In this document: piece after piece, positions 45,063 through 53,305 of the stretch
How the letters are laid out: the number at the start of each line of letters is the position of its first letter
How positions within the stretch are numbered: position 1 is the first letter of the stretch
From: Bacteroidales bacterium
GTDB taxonomy: Bacteria > Bacteroidota > Bacteroidia > Bacteroidales > UBA932
Direction of reading: 5' to 3'
Length of the DNA: 64,000 nt
Assembly (NCBI GenBank): GCA_017962235.1
Contig: JAGCVS010000009.1
Span: forward strand, 1-64,000
Translations under genes and position numbers: made by a program
Notes under the pieces: generated by a model
Told to the model about the DNA's origin: nothing
What the model saw: only the letters and a program-made list of their open reading frames with translations
Databases searched by the model: none

Positions 45063-45953
45063 GTGGAACAGCTATCGTACATAATCGATCTTTACCGTGA
45101 CCCCGACCCGGCGGTGGCGGCGGCTCTGGATACCTACTTTCTGGAAGGCGGCCCGGATGCGCTGGAGGAGCTTAAGACCCACTGGCACAACGAGCTGTCT
45201 CCGGAGCGCAAGGCGGTGATGGGGGAGATGCTGGCCCGATTCAACAAGAAGGCGGTGATACGTCGGCTAAAGGAGATCACCGCGCAGTGCAGTGGCGGGG
45301 AGTGCCACATGCTGGAGGCGGGCTATCTGGCCGCTTCGCTTACAGATGCGACCCTGCGGCGGGAAGATTACATGTCCAGAGTGGTGCCGGTTGTGGTGGC
45401 GGCGATGGCGGAGATTTCCGACTCCAAGACGGCGGTAGAGAATGTGAACCTGCTGAACCACGTGTTCTATTTCAACTACGGCTTCTCTGCCCTGAATCCG
45501 TTTGACATGACGCTGCAGGGGTCGCTGCTGATGAGCGTGCTGGAAACGCGCAAGGGGAGCCCGTTCGCCCTCTCGCTGCTCTATTTCATAGTGGCGCAGG
45601 CAGTGGGGCTGCCGGTGTATCCGCTGTGCTTCACGGGGGGATTCGTGCCGGTGTATGTAGAGAACGGCAAGGTACTGTTCAACATAAACGTCTTCCATAA
45701 GGGGGAGATATTCCTTGAGAACAACGTCAGCAAGTTGGTAAAGAACCAGGCCTCCGCACTTGGTGTGAATGTGGATATAGGGGAGCCCGAGGTGCGCCGG
45801 GACGCCTCCATACTGGTGATGTATCTGGAATATCTGCAGATGCTCTATTCGAACGCCGGCGATTCTGTGGCGCAGATGGATATAGACGATGCCATCGCCG
45901 CCCTGGGCGGGAAACGCTTCCTCACGATAGAAGAGGACGATGACAACTGGTAG
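45063..45953 (+). CDS. transglutaminase-like protein (SirB1 type)
   Basis: A 296-residue cytoplasmic protein of the Transglut_core2/SirB1 type. The helical N-terminal half ends in the core segment ETRKGSPFALSLLYFIVAQAVGLPVYPLC, then strands VPVYVENGKVLFNINVFHKGEIF. The usual catalytic Cys is not seen, so enzyme activity is doubtful. Translation is taken from GTG at 45063, which begins 4 nt after the -7 box; the message may be leaderless. Upstream codons would lie before the promoter. The stop TAG abuts the stop of the converging TPR gene (TAGCTA). Confidence 0.8.
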   Translation: MEQLSYIIDLYRDPDPAVAAALDTYFLEGGPDALEELKTHWHNELSPERKAVMGEMLARFNKKAVIRRLKEITAQCSGGECHMLEAGYLAASLTDATLRREDYMSRVVPVVVAAMAEISDSKTAVENVNLLNHVFYFNYGFSALNPFDMTLQGSLLMSVLETRKGSPFALSLLYFIVAQAVGLPVYPLCFTGGFVPVYVENGKVLFNINVFHKGEIFLENNVSKLVKNQASALGVNVDIGEPEVRRDASILVMYLEYLQMLYSNAGDSVAQMDIDDAIAALGGKRFLTIEEDDDNW

Positions 45954-47954
45954 CTACTGCTGCTCTTCGCTGCAGTACTTCTTGATTACGCTGTAGGCCT
46001 CGGAGATGCCCAGCTCGCCCGCCTTGCTGATATCCATGCACCCTTTTTCCTTGTCTTTGAGGAATATCTGTACCAAGCCGCGGTTGTAGTAGGCTTCGCC
46101 TATGTAGGGGAACAGGCTGAGCGCCTTGGTATAGTTCACCACCGCCGTGGGCAGGTCGTCTGAGAGACAGTAGAGGTTGCCCAGGTTGTAATACACATAC
46201 GGGAAGTCGGGAGCCAGGGTGCTGGCGCGCAGCATGTCGTCTATGGCGGCGCTGTAGTCGTATGTGGTGGTGGCGTGGTCCTTTACCACGGTTTTGGCGG
46301 TGTTGCCGGTATTGTCCATGGTGAGGGTCTGCACGCTGCTCTCCATGCTGGATATGAAATCTGTCATCTCAGCCTGTAGCACGGCGCGGTTGATATAAAG
46401 GAACGGGTTGGTGCCGTCCATGTCTATGGCCACGCTGTAGCTTTCCAGAGCGTTGTTGAAGCGGCTGGACTCTGTTTCAAGCATGCCCTTGGCAAAGCTT
46501 ACGTACTGGGAGCCCTTTCCCCTGCGGATCTGTTCCGACAGCGGCTCCAACCGTTTTGTCGCATTCAGGTCGGGGGCCGATTTGGCCGATACGAACTGCG
46601 ATTTCACGGGGAGTGCGGCCAGGAAATTGTCCAGCTTCTCGTACAGCAGCTTGCCCTTTATGGTGGAGATGCTCTCCGCGGCGTCGGCTTTCTCATGAGG
46701 CACAAACTGGAACATCGGCTTGAGCTTGATGTCCACGTCGCGGTACTGCAGCAGCTCGTTGTTGAAGTTCTTCTTGGCAAAGTCGGCGTCCAGCGCCAGC
46801 AGCGAATTGAACTTCTTGGTTGTGTCGGCAAAGGCCTCGTAGCCCTCGTCCGTGGAGGTCTTCACCTGATATTCGCGCACCTTGCGCTGGGCGATGTCCC
46901 AGTCGCTCTTGGATTCAGACATGCGGCCCAGCATCGACTTGGCGTAGGAGCGGTTCATGTAGGCCTTGGCAAAATCGGGGTAGAGCTCTATGGCGCGGTC
47001 GTAGTCGCGCACCGCCTGGGAATACTTGCCCTGCTGCATGAACATCGCGGCGCGGTTGAAGTAGGCCAGCACGTTGTCCGGGTTGATGTTTATCACGCGG
47101 TCCAGGTCGTCCACCGCCTTTTCCGGCTCACCTACCTGGGCGTATATCAGGGCGCGGTTGTAAAGGGTAAGGGCGTTGCCCGGCTCCTGTGCAAGTACGG
47201 CGTTGAGGTCTTCAATGGCGCTGTTCCACTCCTTCTTCTCGTATTTGAGAATCGCGCGGTTGAAATAGGCGAGGGTGTTCTCGCGGTCCAGCTTGATGGC
47301 CCGGTCCAGGTCTGCGATGGCCTCGTCGTACTTCTCCTGCAGGGCGTAGATACGGGAGCGGCGCACGAATCCTTCAGGGTCCTGGTTGTTGAGTTCGATG
47401 GCCTTGTTGTAATCGGCAAAGGCTTTCAGGGTATCGCCCAGAAAGAGGTACGATGCCCCGCGGTTGAGGTAGGCGCTGCTCTCGCCCGGCTCCTTACGGA
47501 TAAAGCTGTTGAAATCGTCCACAGCCTTGTCAAACTGTTGCGAAAGGAAGTAGGTCACGCCGCGGCTGAAATAGATGCCGGTGTTGCCGGGGCGCAGCTC
47601 GGAGGCTTCCTGCAGGTCTTCCAGCGCCTCTTCATATCGCCCCAGACGGCTGCGTGTGATGGCGCGGTAGTGGTATGCGAAAGTGTATAGCGGGTTGCGC
47701 TTGAGACTCAGGTCAAAGTCGCGCTCAGCGCCGTTCAAATCGCCCAGATTGTACTTGGCGATGCCGCGGAAGAAGAACGCCTCGGGCCCCACGGTGTCTA
47801 TGCGGGAGAGGATGTTGAAGTTCTCTATGGCCAGAGAATACTTGCCGTCCGATAGCGCCTGCCGCCCCGCATAATAGAAGTGGGAGGGGTCGTACTGCGC
47901 CCGGCAGATGCCGGAGACAGCCAGCAGCGCAACTATGAAGGCAAAGCGTTTCAT
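45954..47954 (-). CDS. exported TPR-repeat protein
   Basis: A 666-residue exported protein with a signal peptide (about 1-19). At least ten tetratricopeptide repeats in tandem (about 25-370) carry the pattern G..Y...AI.D...AI..(N/D)P......NRA. A central non-TPR region (about 385-480) is followed by further TPR units to the end (about 490-640). It is a scaffold for protein contacts in the periplasm; partners are unknown. The ATG overlaps the stop of the M23/LysM peptidase gene by one base, implying a joint function in cell-wall work. Confidence 0.88.
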   Translation of the reverse strand: MKRFAFIVALLAVSGICRAQYDPSHFYYAGRQALSDGKYSLAIENFNILSRIDTVGPEAFFFRGIAKYNLGDLNGAERDFDLSLKRNPLYTFAYHYRAITRSRLGRYEEALEDLQEASELRPGNTGIYFSRGVTYFLSQQFDKAVDDFNSFIRKEPGESSAYLNRGASYLFLGDTLKAFADYNKAIELNNQDPEGFVRRSRIYALQEKYDEAIADLDRAIKLDRENTLAYFNRAILKYEKKEWNSAIEDLNAVLAQEPGNALTLYNRALIYAQVGEPEKAVDDLDRVININPDNVLAYFNRAAMFMQQGKYSQAVRDYDRAIELYPDFAKAYMNRSYAKSMLGRMSESKSDWDIAQRKVREYQVKTSTDEGYEAFADTTKKFNSLLALDADFAKKNFNNELLQYRDVDIKLKPMFQFVPHEKADAAESISTIKGKLLYEKLDNFLAALPVKSQFVSAKSAPDLNATKRLEPLSEQIRRGKGSQYVSFAKGMLETESSRFNNALESYSVAIDMDGTNPFLYINRAVLQAEMTDFISSMESSVQTLTMDNTGNTAKTVVKDHATTTYDYSAAIDDMLRASTLAPDFPYVYYNLGNLYCLSDDLPTAVVNYTKALSLFPYIGEAYYNRGLVQIFLKDKEKGCMDISKAGELGISEAYSVIKKYCSEEQQ

Positions 47955-48904
47955 TACCTCACGCGCAGGGTCTCGCCAATGCGGAGTATCTTGGTGGATT
48001 TGATGCCGTTAAGCTGGCAGATCTTGTTCACGGTGGTGCCGTACTTGAGCGCTATGCGGCCCAGGGTGTCGCCGCTGCGCACTTTGTAGTACTGGGCTTC
48101 GCTGGCGGCCTTGGACTCCTTGTCTGTCTGGCCGTAATGCGAGTAGATGCTGAAATAATCCTTCTTGAGGCAGATGGTGGGGGCGCGAAGCTCGCCGCGC
48201 TCGAAATCCACGATGCGTTCCGGGTCGAAAGCCTGCCCCTTGTATCGAGTCTCAAAGTGGAGATGGGGACCGGAGCTGCGGCCGGTGCTGCCGCCAAGGC
48301 CGATAACCTCACCGGCGCGGACCTGCTCGCCAGCCTCTACAAGACGCTGTGAGAGGTGGCCGTAATAGGTCTCCAGACCGTTGGAGTGACGCAGGATAAT
48401 CAGGTTGCCGTAGCCGCCGGTGCGTACGCCGGTGGATACCCTCACCACGCCGTCGAACGCGGCCCGGATGGTGTCACCCCTGTCCAAAGGGATGTCCACC
48501 CCTTTGTGGGGGCGCGAACGGCGCATCTTGAACTTGGAGAACACCTTCCCCTTGAAGGGGACGCAGAAAGCGTGGGTCTCGTCTACCAGGCAGAGGTCCA
48601 CCTCCGCGGGGATGCTCCCCTCCGGATAGCGGGCGTGCAGCGCCTCGTAATCGAAGTAGTCGTCGTATACCGCGGTGCTGTCAATGCCGGGGCGGGCGTA
48701 TGTTAGATATTCCCAGGTCTGGTTGTCAAACAGGATTATATCCACATACTTGTCGTCTGTGTGTATGGTGTCGATGGGTATTTTTATCTCCCTGGTGCAG
48801 CGCTTGATTTCGTACGGTACAAGCCTGTATTGCTGGCCGGGCAGCTGGGCCAATGCGGGGCATGCCAGTGCCAGAAGTATCAGGATTATATATGCTTTTC
48901 TCAT
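47954..48904 (-). CDS. M23 endopeptidase with C-terminal LysM
   Basis: A 316-residue exported protein. A signal peptide (about 1-19, CPALAQ) is followed by a peptidase M23 domain (about 120-230) with HKGVDIPLDRGD and GPHLHFE supplying the Zn ligands and the second-shell residues, and GHLS between them. A LysM module lies at the C-terminus (about 268-314, YYKVRSGDTLGRIALKYGTTV). Both motif sets are intact, so it should cleave peptidoglycan cross-links. The start at 48904 is used because the longer frame reads antisense through tRNA-Gly. Confidence 0.93.
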   Translation of the reverse strand: MRKAYIILILLALACPALAQLPGQQYRLVPYEIKRCTREIKIPIDTIHTDDKYVDIILFDNQTWEYLTYARPGIDSTAVYDDYFDYEALHARYPEGSIPAEVDLCLVDETHAFCVPFKGKVFSKFKMRRSRPHKGVDIPLDRGDTIRAAFDGVVRVSTGVRTGGYGNLIILRHSNGLETYYGHLSQRLVEAGEQVRAGEVIGLGGSTGRSSGPHLHFETRYKGQAFDPERIVDFERGELRAPTICLKKDYFSIYSHYGQTDKESKAASEAQYYKVRSGDTLGRIALKYGTTVNKICQLNGIKSTKILRIGETLRVR

Positions 48905-48924
48905 AGGAGCGTATTCAAACAGAA

Positions 48925-48950
48925 CAAGTCCGTTGCCGTGGACGGACTTG
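48925..48950 (-). terminator. hairpin after tRNA-Gly
   Basis: A perfect 9-bp stem CAAGTCCGT/ACGGACTTG with an 8-nt loop lies directly downstream of the tRNA on the minus strand and ahead of the M23 gene. The following TTCTGTTT is a weak U-tract, so partial read-through into the peptidase operon is plausible. Confidence 0.6.
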
Positions 48951-48957
48951 CGATTAT

Positions 48958-49033
48958 TGGAGCGGAAGACGGGTCTCGAACCCGCGACCTTCGGCTTGGG
49001 AAGCCAACGCTCTACCAACTGAGCTACTCCCGC
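48958..49033 (-). tRNA. tRNA-Gly (anticodon CCC)
   Basis: The minus strand folds as a complete cloverleaf: acceptor GCGGGAG/CTTCCGC with one G-U pair, a D-arm GCTCAGTTGGTAGAGC, anticodon stem TTGGC/GCCGA with loop TTCCCAA, and a T-arm GCGGGTTCGAGACCCGT. Discriminator T and an encoded CCA end the gene. The anticodon loop gives CCC, decoding GGG glycine codons. Confidence 0.95.
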
Positions 49034-49128
49034 GATTATCTTCGAAAATCACTGGCGATTTTGGCGGCACCTCGGAAAAGCAAGTTTGCTTGCTTTTCGC
49101 TCGGCTTGCACAAAAACTCCCGCGATTA
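49026..49128. repeat. tRNA 5'-end duplication flanking a paired-hairpin insert
   Basis: The 13-bp sequence ACTCCCGCGATTA occurs at 49026-49038, overlapping the 5' end of tRNA-Gly, and again at 49116-49128. The 77 bp between the copies contain two hairpins: AAAATC-ACTGGC-GATTTT (about 49046-49063) and the perfect GAAAAGCAAG-TTTG-CTTGCTTTTC (49075-49098). This looks like a small inserted repeat element with a target duplication, or a scar of integration at the tRNA. Confidence 0.55.
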
Positions 49129-49151
49129 ACTGAGACAAAATTAGTACCATT

Positions 49152-49183
49152 TTTGAATTATTCAAAACTATTGGTAACTTTAC
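49152..49183 (+). promoter_or_regulatory. galK-galM promoter
   Basis: TTTG (49152-49155), a 19-nt spacer and TAACTTTAC (49175-49183) form a near-consensus promoter, with one mismatch in the -7 box. The galK leader is about 40 nt. Confidence 0.65.
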
Positions 49184-49225
49184 AAGGATATCCTTTTGGA
49201 ATTACATTAATAATATTTTTACGAT

Positions 49226-50398
49226 ATGTTAAAACCTAAAAAAGTCATCGACGCTTTCAAGAAGAATTTCCCCGGCGCCAAATTCAGCTATTTTACATCT
49301 CCCGGCCGTATCAACCTGATTGGAGAGCATACCGATTATAACGGCGGTTTCGTGCTCCCCGCAGCTGTGGACAAAGGCATCAGCCTGGCCATCGCTCCCA
49401 ACGGCACAACCAAGGTGAACGCCTTCTCAATGGATTACAACGAGAAGATTTCATTTGACATCAACGACCCCAAGAAGCCGGCTCAGCAGTGGGCTTGCTA
49501 CATTTACGGCGTGGTTCAGGAGATGAAAGAGCGCGGCGCCGCTCCCGGCGGCTTTGACTGTGCATTTGGCGGCGACGTCCCCCTGGGCGCAGGTATGTCT
49601 TCTTCCGCAGCTCTAGAGAGCGTGTTCGGTTTTGCAATCAACTCCCTGTTCAAGCTCGGTTTCAAACGCGAGCAGCTGGCTAAGATAGGACAGATGACAG
49701 AGCACCACTATGTGGGCGTTAACTGCGGCATCATGGACCAGTTCGCATCCCTGATGGGTAAGGAGGGGAAGGTTATCCGTCTGGACTGCCGTTCGCTGAG
49801 CTACAAGCGCGTGCCGTTCAACCCCAAGGGCTACAAGATTGTCCTGATCGATACCATGGTCAAGCACAACCTCGCTTCCGGCGAATACAACATCCGCCGC
49901 GCACAGTGCGAGGCAGGTGTGGCTGCAATCAAGAAGGACCATCCCGAGGTGGAACTCCTCCGCGACGTTCCCCCGGCACTGCTGGAGCAGTACAAAGACA
50001 AGCTGGACCCCATGGTTTACAAGCGCTGCTCTTTTGTGGTTAAGGAGTCTCCGCGTCTGCTGGCAGGCTGCCGCGACCTGGCAAAGAACGACATCCCCGC
50101 ATTCGGCAAGAAGATGTTCGAGACCCACGACGGCCTCAGCAAAGATTACGGCGTGAGCTGCGAAGAGCTTGACTTCATTGTGGATGTGGCACACAAGTGC
50201 AAAGGCGTTGTGGGTGCCCGCATGATGGGCGGCGGCTTTGGCGGTTGCGTTATCGCAATCGTGCGCAGCGGCGATGCCAAGGCATATATCGAGGCCGTTC
50301 AGAAGGCATACAAGAAGAAATTCAATCTCGATCCGCGCGTTATCAACGTGGCAATTTCAGACGGTGCTAAGAGATGGAACGTCCGCAAGCTCAAATAA
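49226..50398 (+). CDS. galK: galactokinase
   Basis: A 390-residue GHMP kinase converting galactose to galactose-1-phosphate. The N-terminal signature GRINLIGEHTDYNGGFVLP (about 28-46), the ATP loop PLGAGMSSSAALE (about 118-130) and the C-terminal GARMMGGGFGGC are all intact. It is first in an operon with galM, which overlaps its last 25 bases in another frame. No galT or galE follows in this window. Confidence 0.96.
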   Translation: MLKPKKVIDAFKKNFPGAKFSYFTSPGRINLIGEHTDYNGGFVLPAAVDKGISLAIAPNGTTKVNAFSMDYNEKISFDINDPKKPAQQWACYIYGVVQEMKERGAAPGGFDCAFGGDVPLGAGMSSSAALESVFGFAINSLFKLGFKREQLAKIGQMTEHHYVGVNCGIMDQFASLMGKEGKVIRLDCRSLSYKRVPFNPKGYKIVLIDTMVKHNLASGEYNIRRAQCEAGVAAIKKDHPEVELLRDVPPALLEQYKDKLDPMVYKRCSFVVKESPRLLAGCRDLAKNDIPAFGKKMFETHDGLSKDYGVSCEELDFIVDVAHKCKGVVGARMMGGGFGGCVIAIVRSGDAKAYIEAVQKAYKKKFNLDPRVINVAISDGAKRWNVRKLK

Positions 50399-51396
50399 AA
50401 CACATCGAGATAACAAACGCTGCCGGCAACCGGGTTGTACTGAGCAACCTCGGTGCCGGTATCGTTTCTATTGAGGTGCCCGACGCAGCCGGCGTGCGGG
50501 ATAACATCGTGCTCACATACTCCAAGCCGGAGGACTGGTATATAGATGGCCCCTGCGCCGGCAAGATTCCCGGCCGCTACGCCAACCGTATCGCGGCGGG
50601 CAAGTTCTCCCTGGGCGGGAAGGAGTATTCCCTGGCGATTAACAACGGCCCCAACCACCTGCACGGCGGCCCCGGCGAGCAGTGCTTCGCCAATCGCGTG
50701 TGGGATGCAGAACCCTTTGAGGGGGGCGTGCGCTTCATGCTGCACAGTCCCGACGGCGATGCCGGATACCCAGGCGCGCTGGACATACAGGCCGTGTATA
50801 CCTTTGACGATGAGAACGTGCTGCGGCTGGAGATATCGGCAGTGACCGATGCCCCCACCGTGGTGAATCTCACCAACCACGCGTACTTCAACCTCCGCGG
50901 CGAGAAGCATTTTGGAGGCGACGGCGTGCGCAGCCATATGCTTAAACTTTACGCGTCCCGCTTTTTGCCGGGCGATTCCACTTTGATACCCTACGGCGAG
51001 ATGGCCCCCGTGGCTGGAACGCCCATGGATTTCACCGTGGCGAAGCCGATTGGCCGCGACCTTGAGGCCGATTTTGAGCCTTTGAAGTTCGGCAAGGGAT
51101 ACGACCACTGCTGGTGCATAGACGGCTACGACGGCACTCTGCGCCCCGCTGCAGAACTCACTTGCGCCGGCCGCAAGGTGGAACTGTTCACCAATCAGCC
51201 CGGCGTACAGGTTTACACCGGCAACTGGCTCACCGGCTGCCCCGACGCCCCTACCGGCTACAAGTATAAGGATTACGACTGCGTGGCCATGGAGTGCCAG
51301 GCATTCCCCGACAGCCCCAACAAGCTGCAGTTCCCCTTCAGGCCTCTCCTCCCGGGCGAGACCTACCTGAACATTATCGAATGGAGGTTTAGCTAA
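50374..51396 (+). CDS. galM: aldose 1-epimerase (galactose mutarotase)
   Basis: A 340-residue beta-sandwich enzyme interconverting alpha- and beta-anomers of galactose ahead of GalK. Expected landmarks are GRYANRIAAGKFSL, the catalytic-region NNGPNHLHGGP and NLTNHAYFNL (His residues), and VYTGNWL with the C-terminal AMECQAFPDSPNK where the catalytic Glu lies. Translation starts within the end of galK, so the two are coupled. Its stop shares CTAA with the converging methyltransferase gene. Confidence 0.94.
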   Translation: MERPQAQIKHIEITNAAGNRVVLSNLGAGIVSIEVPDAAGVRDNIVLTYSKPEDWYIDGPCAGKIPGRYANRIAAGKFSLGGKEYSLAINNGPNHLHGGPGEQCFANRVWDAEPFEGGVRFMLHSPDGDAGYPGALDIQAVYTFDDENVLRLEISAVTDAPTVVNLTNHAYFNLRGEKHFGGDGVRSHMLKLYASRFLPGDSTLIPYGEMAPVAGTPMDFTVAKPIGRDLEADFEPLKFGKGYDHCWCIDGYDGTLRPAAELTCAGRKVELFTNQPGVQVYTGNWLTGCPDAPTGYKYKDYDCVAMECQAFPDSPNKLQFPFRPLLPGETYLNIIEWRFS

Positions 51397-52016
51397 TTTT
51401 TGACAGCTACAGTAAGGCCGTCGCGCAAGGGCAGCATCAGGCACTCAGCGCGACGGTCTGCTTTTATCGCCTCGTTGAAAGCCTTTATGCTGCGGCTCTG
51501 GGGGTCGTGGGCATCTTCCGTTACCTTTCCATCCCAGAGGGTATTGTCCGCTATAATCACGCCGCCGGGGCGCACTTTGTTTATTATCAGCTCCCAGAAC
51601 TGCGGATAGAACCGCTTGTTGGCGTCGATGTATACCAGGTCGTAGGTGGCGGTCAGGGCGGGGATTATCTCCAGCGCGTCGCCAAGGTGCAGGTCCACGC
51701 TGCCGCTGATGCCCGCCTTGGCGTAGCCTTCGCGGATTATATCCTCAAGCTCGTCGTTGATCTCTATGGCGTCTATGGTGCCGCCGGCGGCCAATCCTTC
51801 TGCCAGACATACGGTGGAATAGCCGGTGAACACCCCCACCTCCAGGATGTGCTGCGGGCGCATCATCCTTGAGAAGACGCTTAGCAGTCCCCCCACTTCG
51901 CCGCCGGAGAGCATCCTGGCGTGGCTGGTGCGCAGATGGGTCTGGCGTTCTATCCAGTCCAGGGCGTCGCTTTGGGGCAGGGTGGAGTGCTGCCGGCAGT
52001 ATTCTTCAATGGTCAT
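51393..52016 (-). CDS. class I SAM-dependent O-methyltransferase
   Basis: A 207-residue enzyme of the catechol/caffeoyl-CoA O-methyltransferase type. The SAM motif ILEVGVFTGYSTVCLAEGL (about 57-75), the metal-binding YDLVYIDANKRFYPQFWE (about 126-143) and the VIIADNTLWDGKV region match the family. The acceptor is unknown and may be a small phenolic or another metabolite. It is 3 nt downstream of the M16 peptidase gene and co-transcribed with it. Confidence 0.9.
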   Translation of the reverse strand: MTIEEYCRQHSTLPQSDALDWIERQTHLRTSHARMLSGGEVGGLLSVFSRMMRPQHILEVGVFTGYSTVCLAEGLAAGGTIDAIEINDELEDIIREGYAKAGISGSVDLHLGDALEIIPALTATYDLVYIDANKRFYPQFWELIINKVRPGGVIIADNTLWDGKVTEDAHDPQSRSIKAFNEAIKADRRAECLMLPLRDGLTVAVKN

Positions 52017-52019
52017 GGC

Positions 52020-53252
52020 TTATCGGTATATAAGTCTGCAGAGCTTGTCTTCTGCGAATATCTCCTGCGCCACCCGCTGCAGCTGCTCGCTGGTGACAGC
52101 TTCTAGCTTCTTGCGGAACAGCTCCGGGTTGGGGTATTCGCCGCCGCGGAGGATGCTGCGCCCTATGGAGAGCGCCTGCGCCTCGCCATATTCGCTGGCA
52201 ATGGCGTTCTGGGCCAGCATCTGCTTCTTGGCCGCCTTGAGCGCTGGCTCGCTCAGAGGTTCTTCGCGAACCTTCTTGAGCTCCTTGAGCACCAGGGCGA
52301 TGCACTTGTCCACGTTGCTCTTGTCGCAGCCAAAGTAGATTACGGAGACGCCGGCGGTGGAGTAGCGCACGTAGGATGCGTCGATATGGTATACCAGCGC
52401 CTTTTTCTCGCGCAGCGAGCTGTTCAGCCGGGAGTTGCTGGCGGGGCCGCCCAGGATGTTGGTGAGCAGCGAGAGGGCAATGCGGTCCGGATGGCCGAAC
52501 GGGTATGCCTTGGAGCCGATTATGCAGTTGGCCTGGTGAAACTTGCGCACCTTGTCTATGTTGAACATGTTCTCCGCAGGCTTGCGGTTAACGGCTGCGG
52601 GGGCCTTTCGACCCGTGAAGTAGGGGGTGTATTTCTCCAGCAGCTTCTCTACGGTTGCCAGCACGGTTTCCTGCTCAAAGTCGCCTACCACCACAAAGCT
52701 CATGTTGTGGGGCACGTAGCGCTCGTGTACAAAGGCGCGTATGTCGTCTGAAGTGATGCCCTTCAGGGAGGCGGCGGTGCCCAGGATGGTGCGGGAGAGG
52801 GGATGCCCCTTGAAAAGCTGCTTCTCGTAATCCTCGAATATGAAGTCGGAGGGGTTGTCCAGGCACATATTTATCTCGTCCGCAACCACGTTCTTCTCTT
52901 TCTCCAGTTCGTCCTCGTCAAAGAGGGAGGTGAACACAATTTCAAACGAGAGGTCTATCGCCTTGGCTATATCCTCTTTGAGCACTGTGCAGTAAACAAC
53001 TGTCTCTTCTTTTGCGGTGTAGGCGTTCATGTCGCCGCCCACCTTCTCCAGCCGGTCGTTGATGCTGCGGGCAGATCGTTTCTCCGTGCCGCGGAATATC
53101 ATGTGCTCCGTAAGGTGCGCCAGACCATGCTTTCCGGCGGGCTCGTTGGCGGTGCCGGCCTTGATGCAGAGGGCGCAATATGCCACGGAAGAGGAGGTCT
53201 TCTTGAAGGCGACCTTCATCCCGCTTTTTAATGTGAATATCTGATTGTCCAT
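52020..53252 (-). CDS. M16-family zinc peptidase
   Basis: A 410-residue pitrilysin-type protein. The inverted Zn motif HLTEH is at residues 46-50, and the downstream Glu ligand lies near 120-127 in the DELEKEKNVVADEIN segment, so the active-site half is present. The second half shows the inactive M16 C-terminal pattern (ILGGPASNSRLNSSLREKKALVY). There is no signal peptide, so it is cytoplasmic or processed otherwise. The ATG at 53252 is preferred: a -7 box (53278 to 53270) overlaps the earlier TTG start. Confidence 0.92.
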   Translation of the reverse strand: MDNQIFTLKSGMKVAFKKTSSSVAYCALCIKAGTANEPAGKHGLAHLTEHMIFRGTEKRSARSINDRLEKVGGDMNAYTAKEETVVYCTVLKEDIAKAIDLSFEIVFTSLFDEDELEKEKNVVADEINMCLDNPSDFIFEDYEKQLFKGHPLSRTILGTAASLKGITSDDIRAFVHERYVPHNMSFVVVGDFEQETVLATVEKLLEKYTPYFTGRKAPAAVNRKPAENMFNIDKVRKFHQANCIIGSKAYPFGHPDRIALSLLTNILGGPASNSRLNSSLREKKALVYHIDASYVRYSTAGVSVIYFGCDKSNVDKCIALVLKELKKVREEPLSEPALKAAKKQMLAQNAIASEYGEAQALSIGRSILRGGEYPNPELFRKKLEAVTSEQLQRVAQEIFAEDKLCRLIYR

Positions 53253-53269
53253 ATTCCGAAATAAGGAGT

Positions 53270-53300
53270 GCAAAATTACTCAAATAATTGTTACTTTTGT
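53270..53300. promoter_or_regulatory. divergent promoters, M16 peptidase / dnaX
   Basis: The minus strand has TAATTTTGC (53278 to 53270) and the plus strand TACTTTTGT (53292-53300), both exact TAnnTTTG matches. The dnaX ATG lies only 5 nt beyond its box. Confidence 0.65.
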
Positions 53301-53305
53301 ACGAT

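Noticed and set aside
47954-49018. 38-residue N-terminal extension of the M23/LysM protein
   Set aside because: The added residues are read through tRNA-Gly and its terminator; Met at 48904 gives a proper signal peptide.
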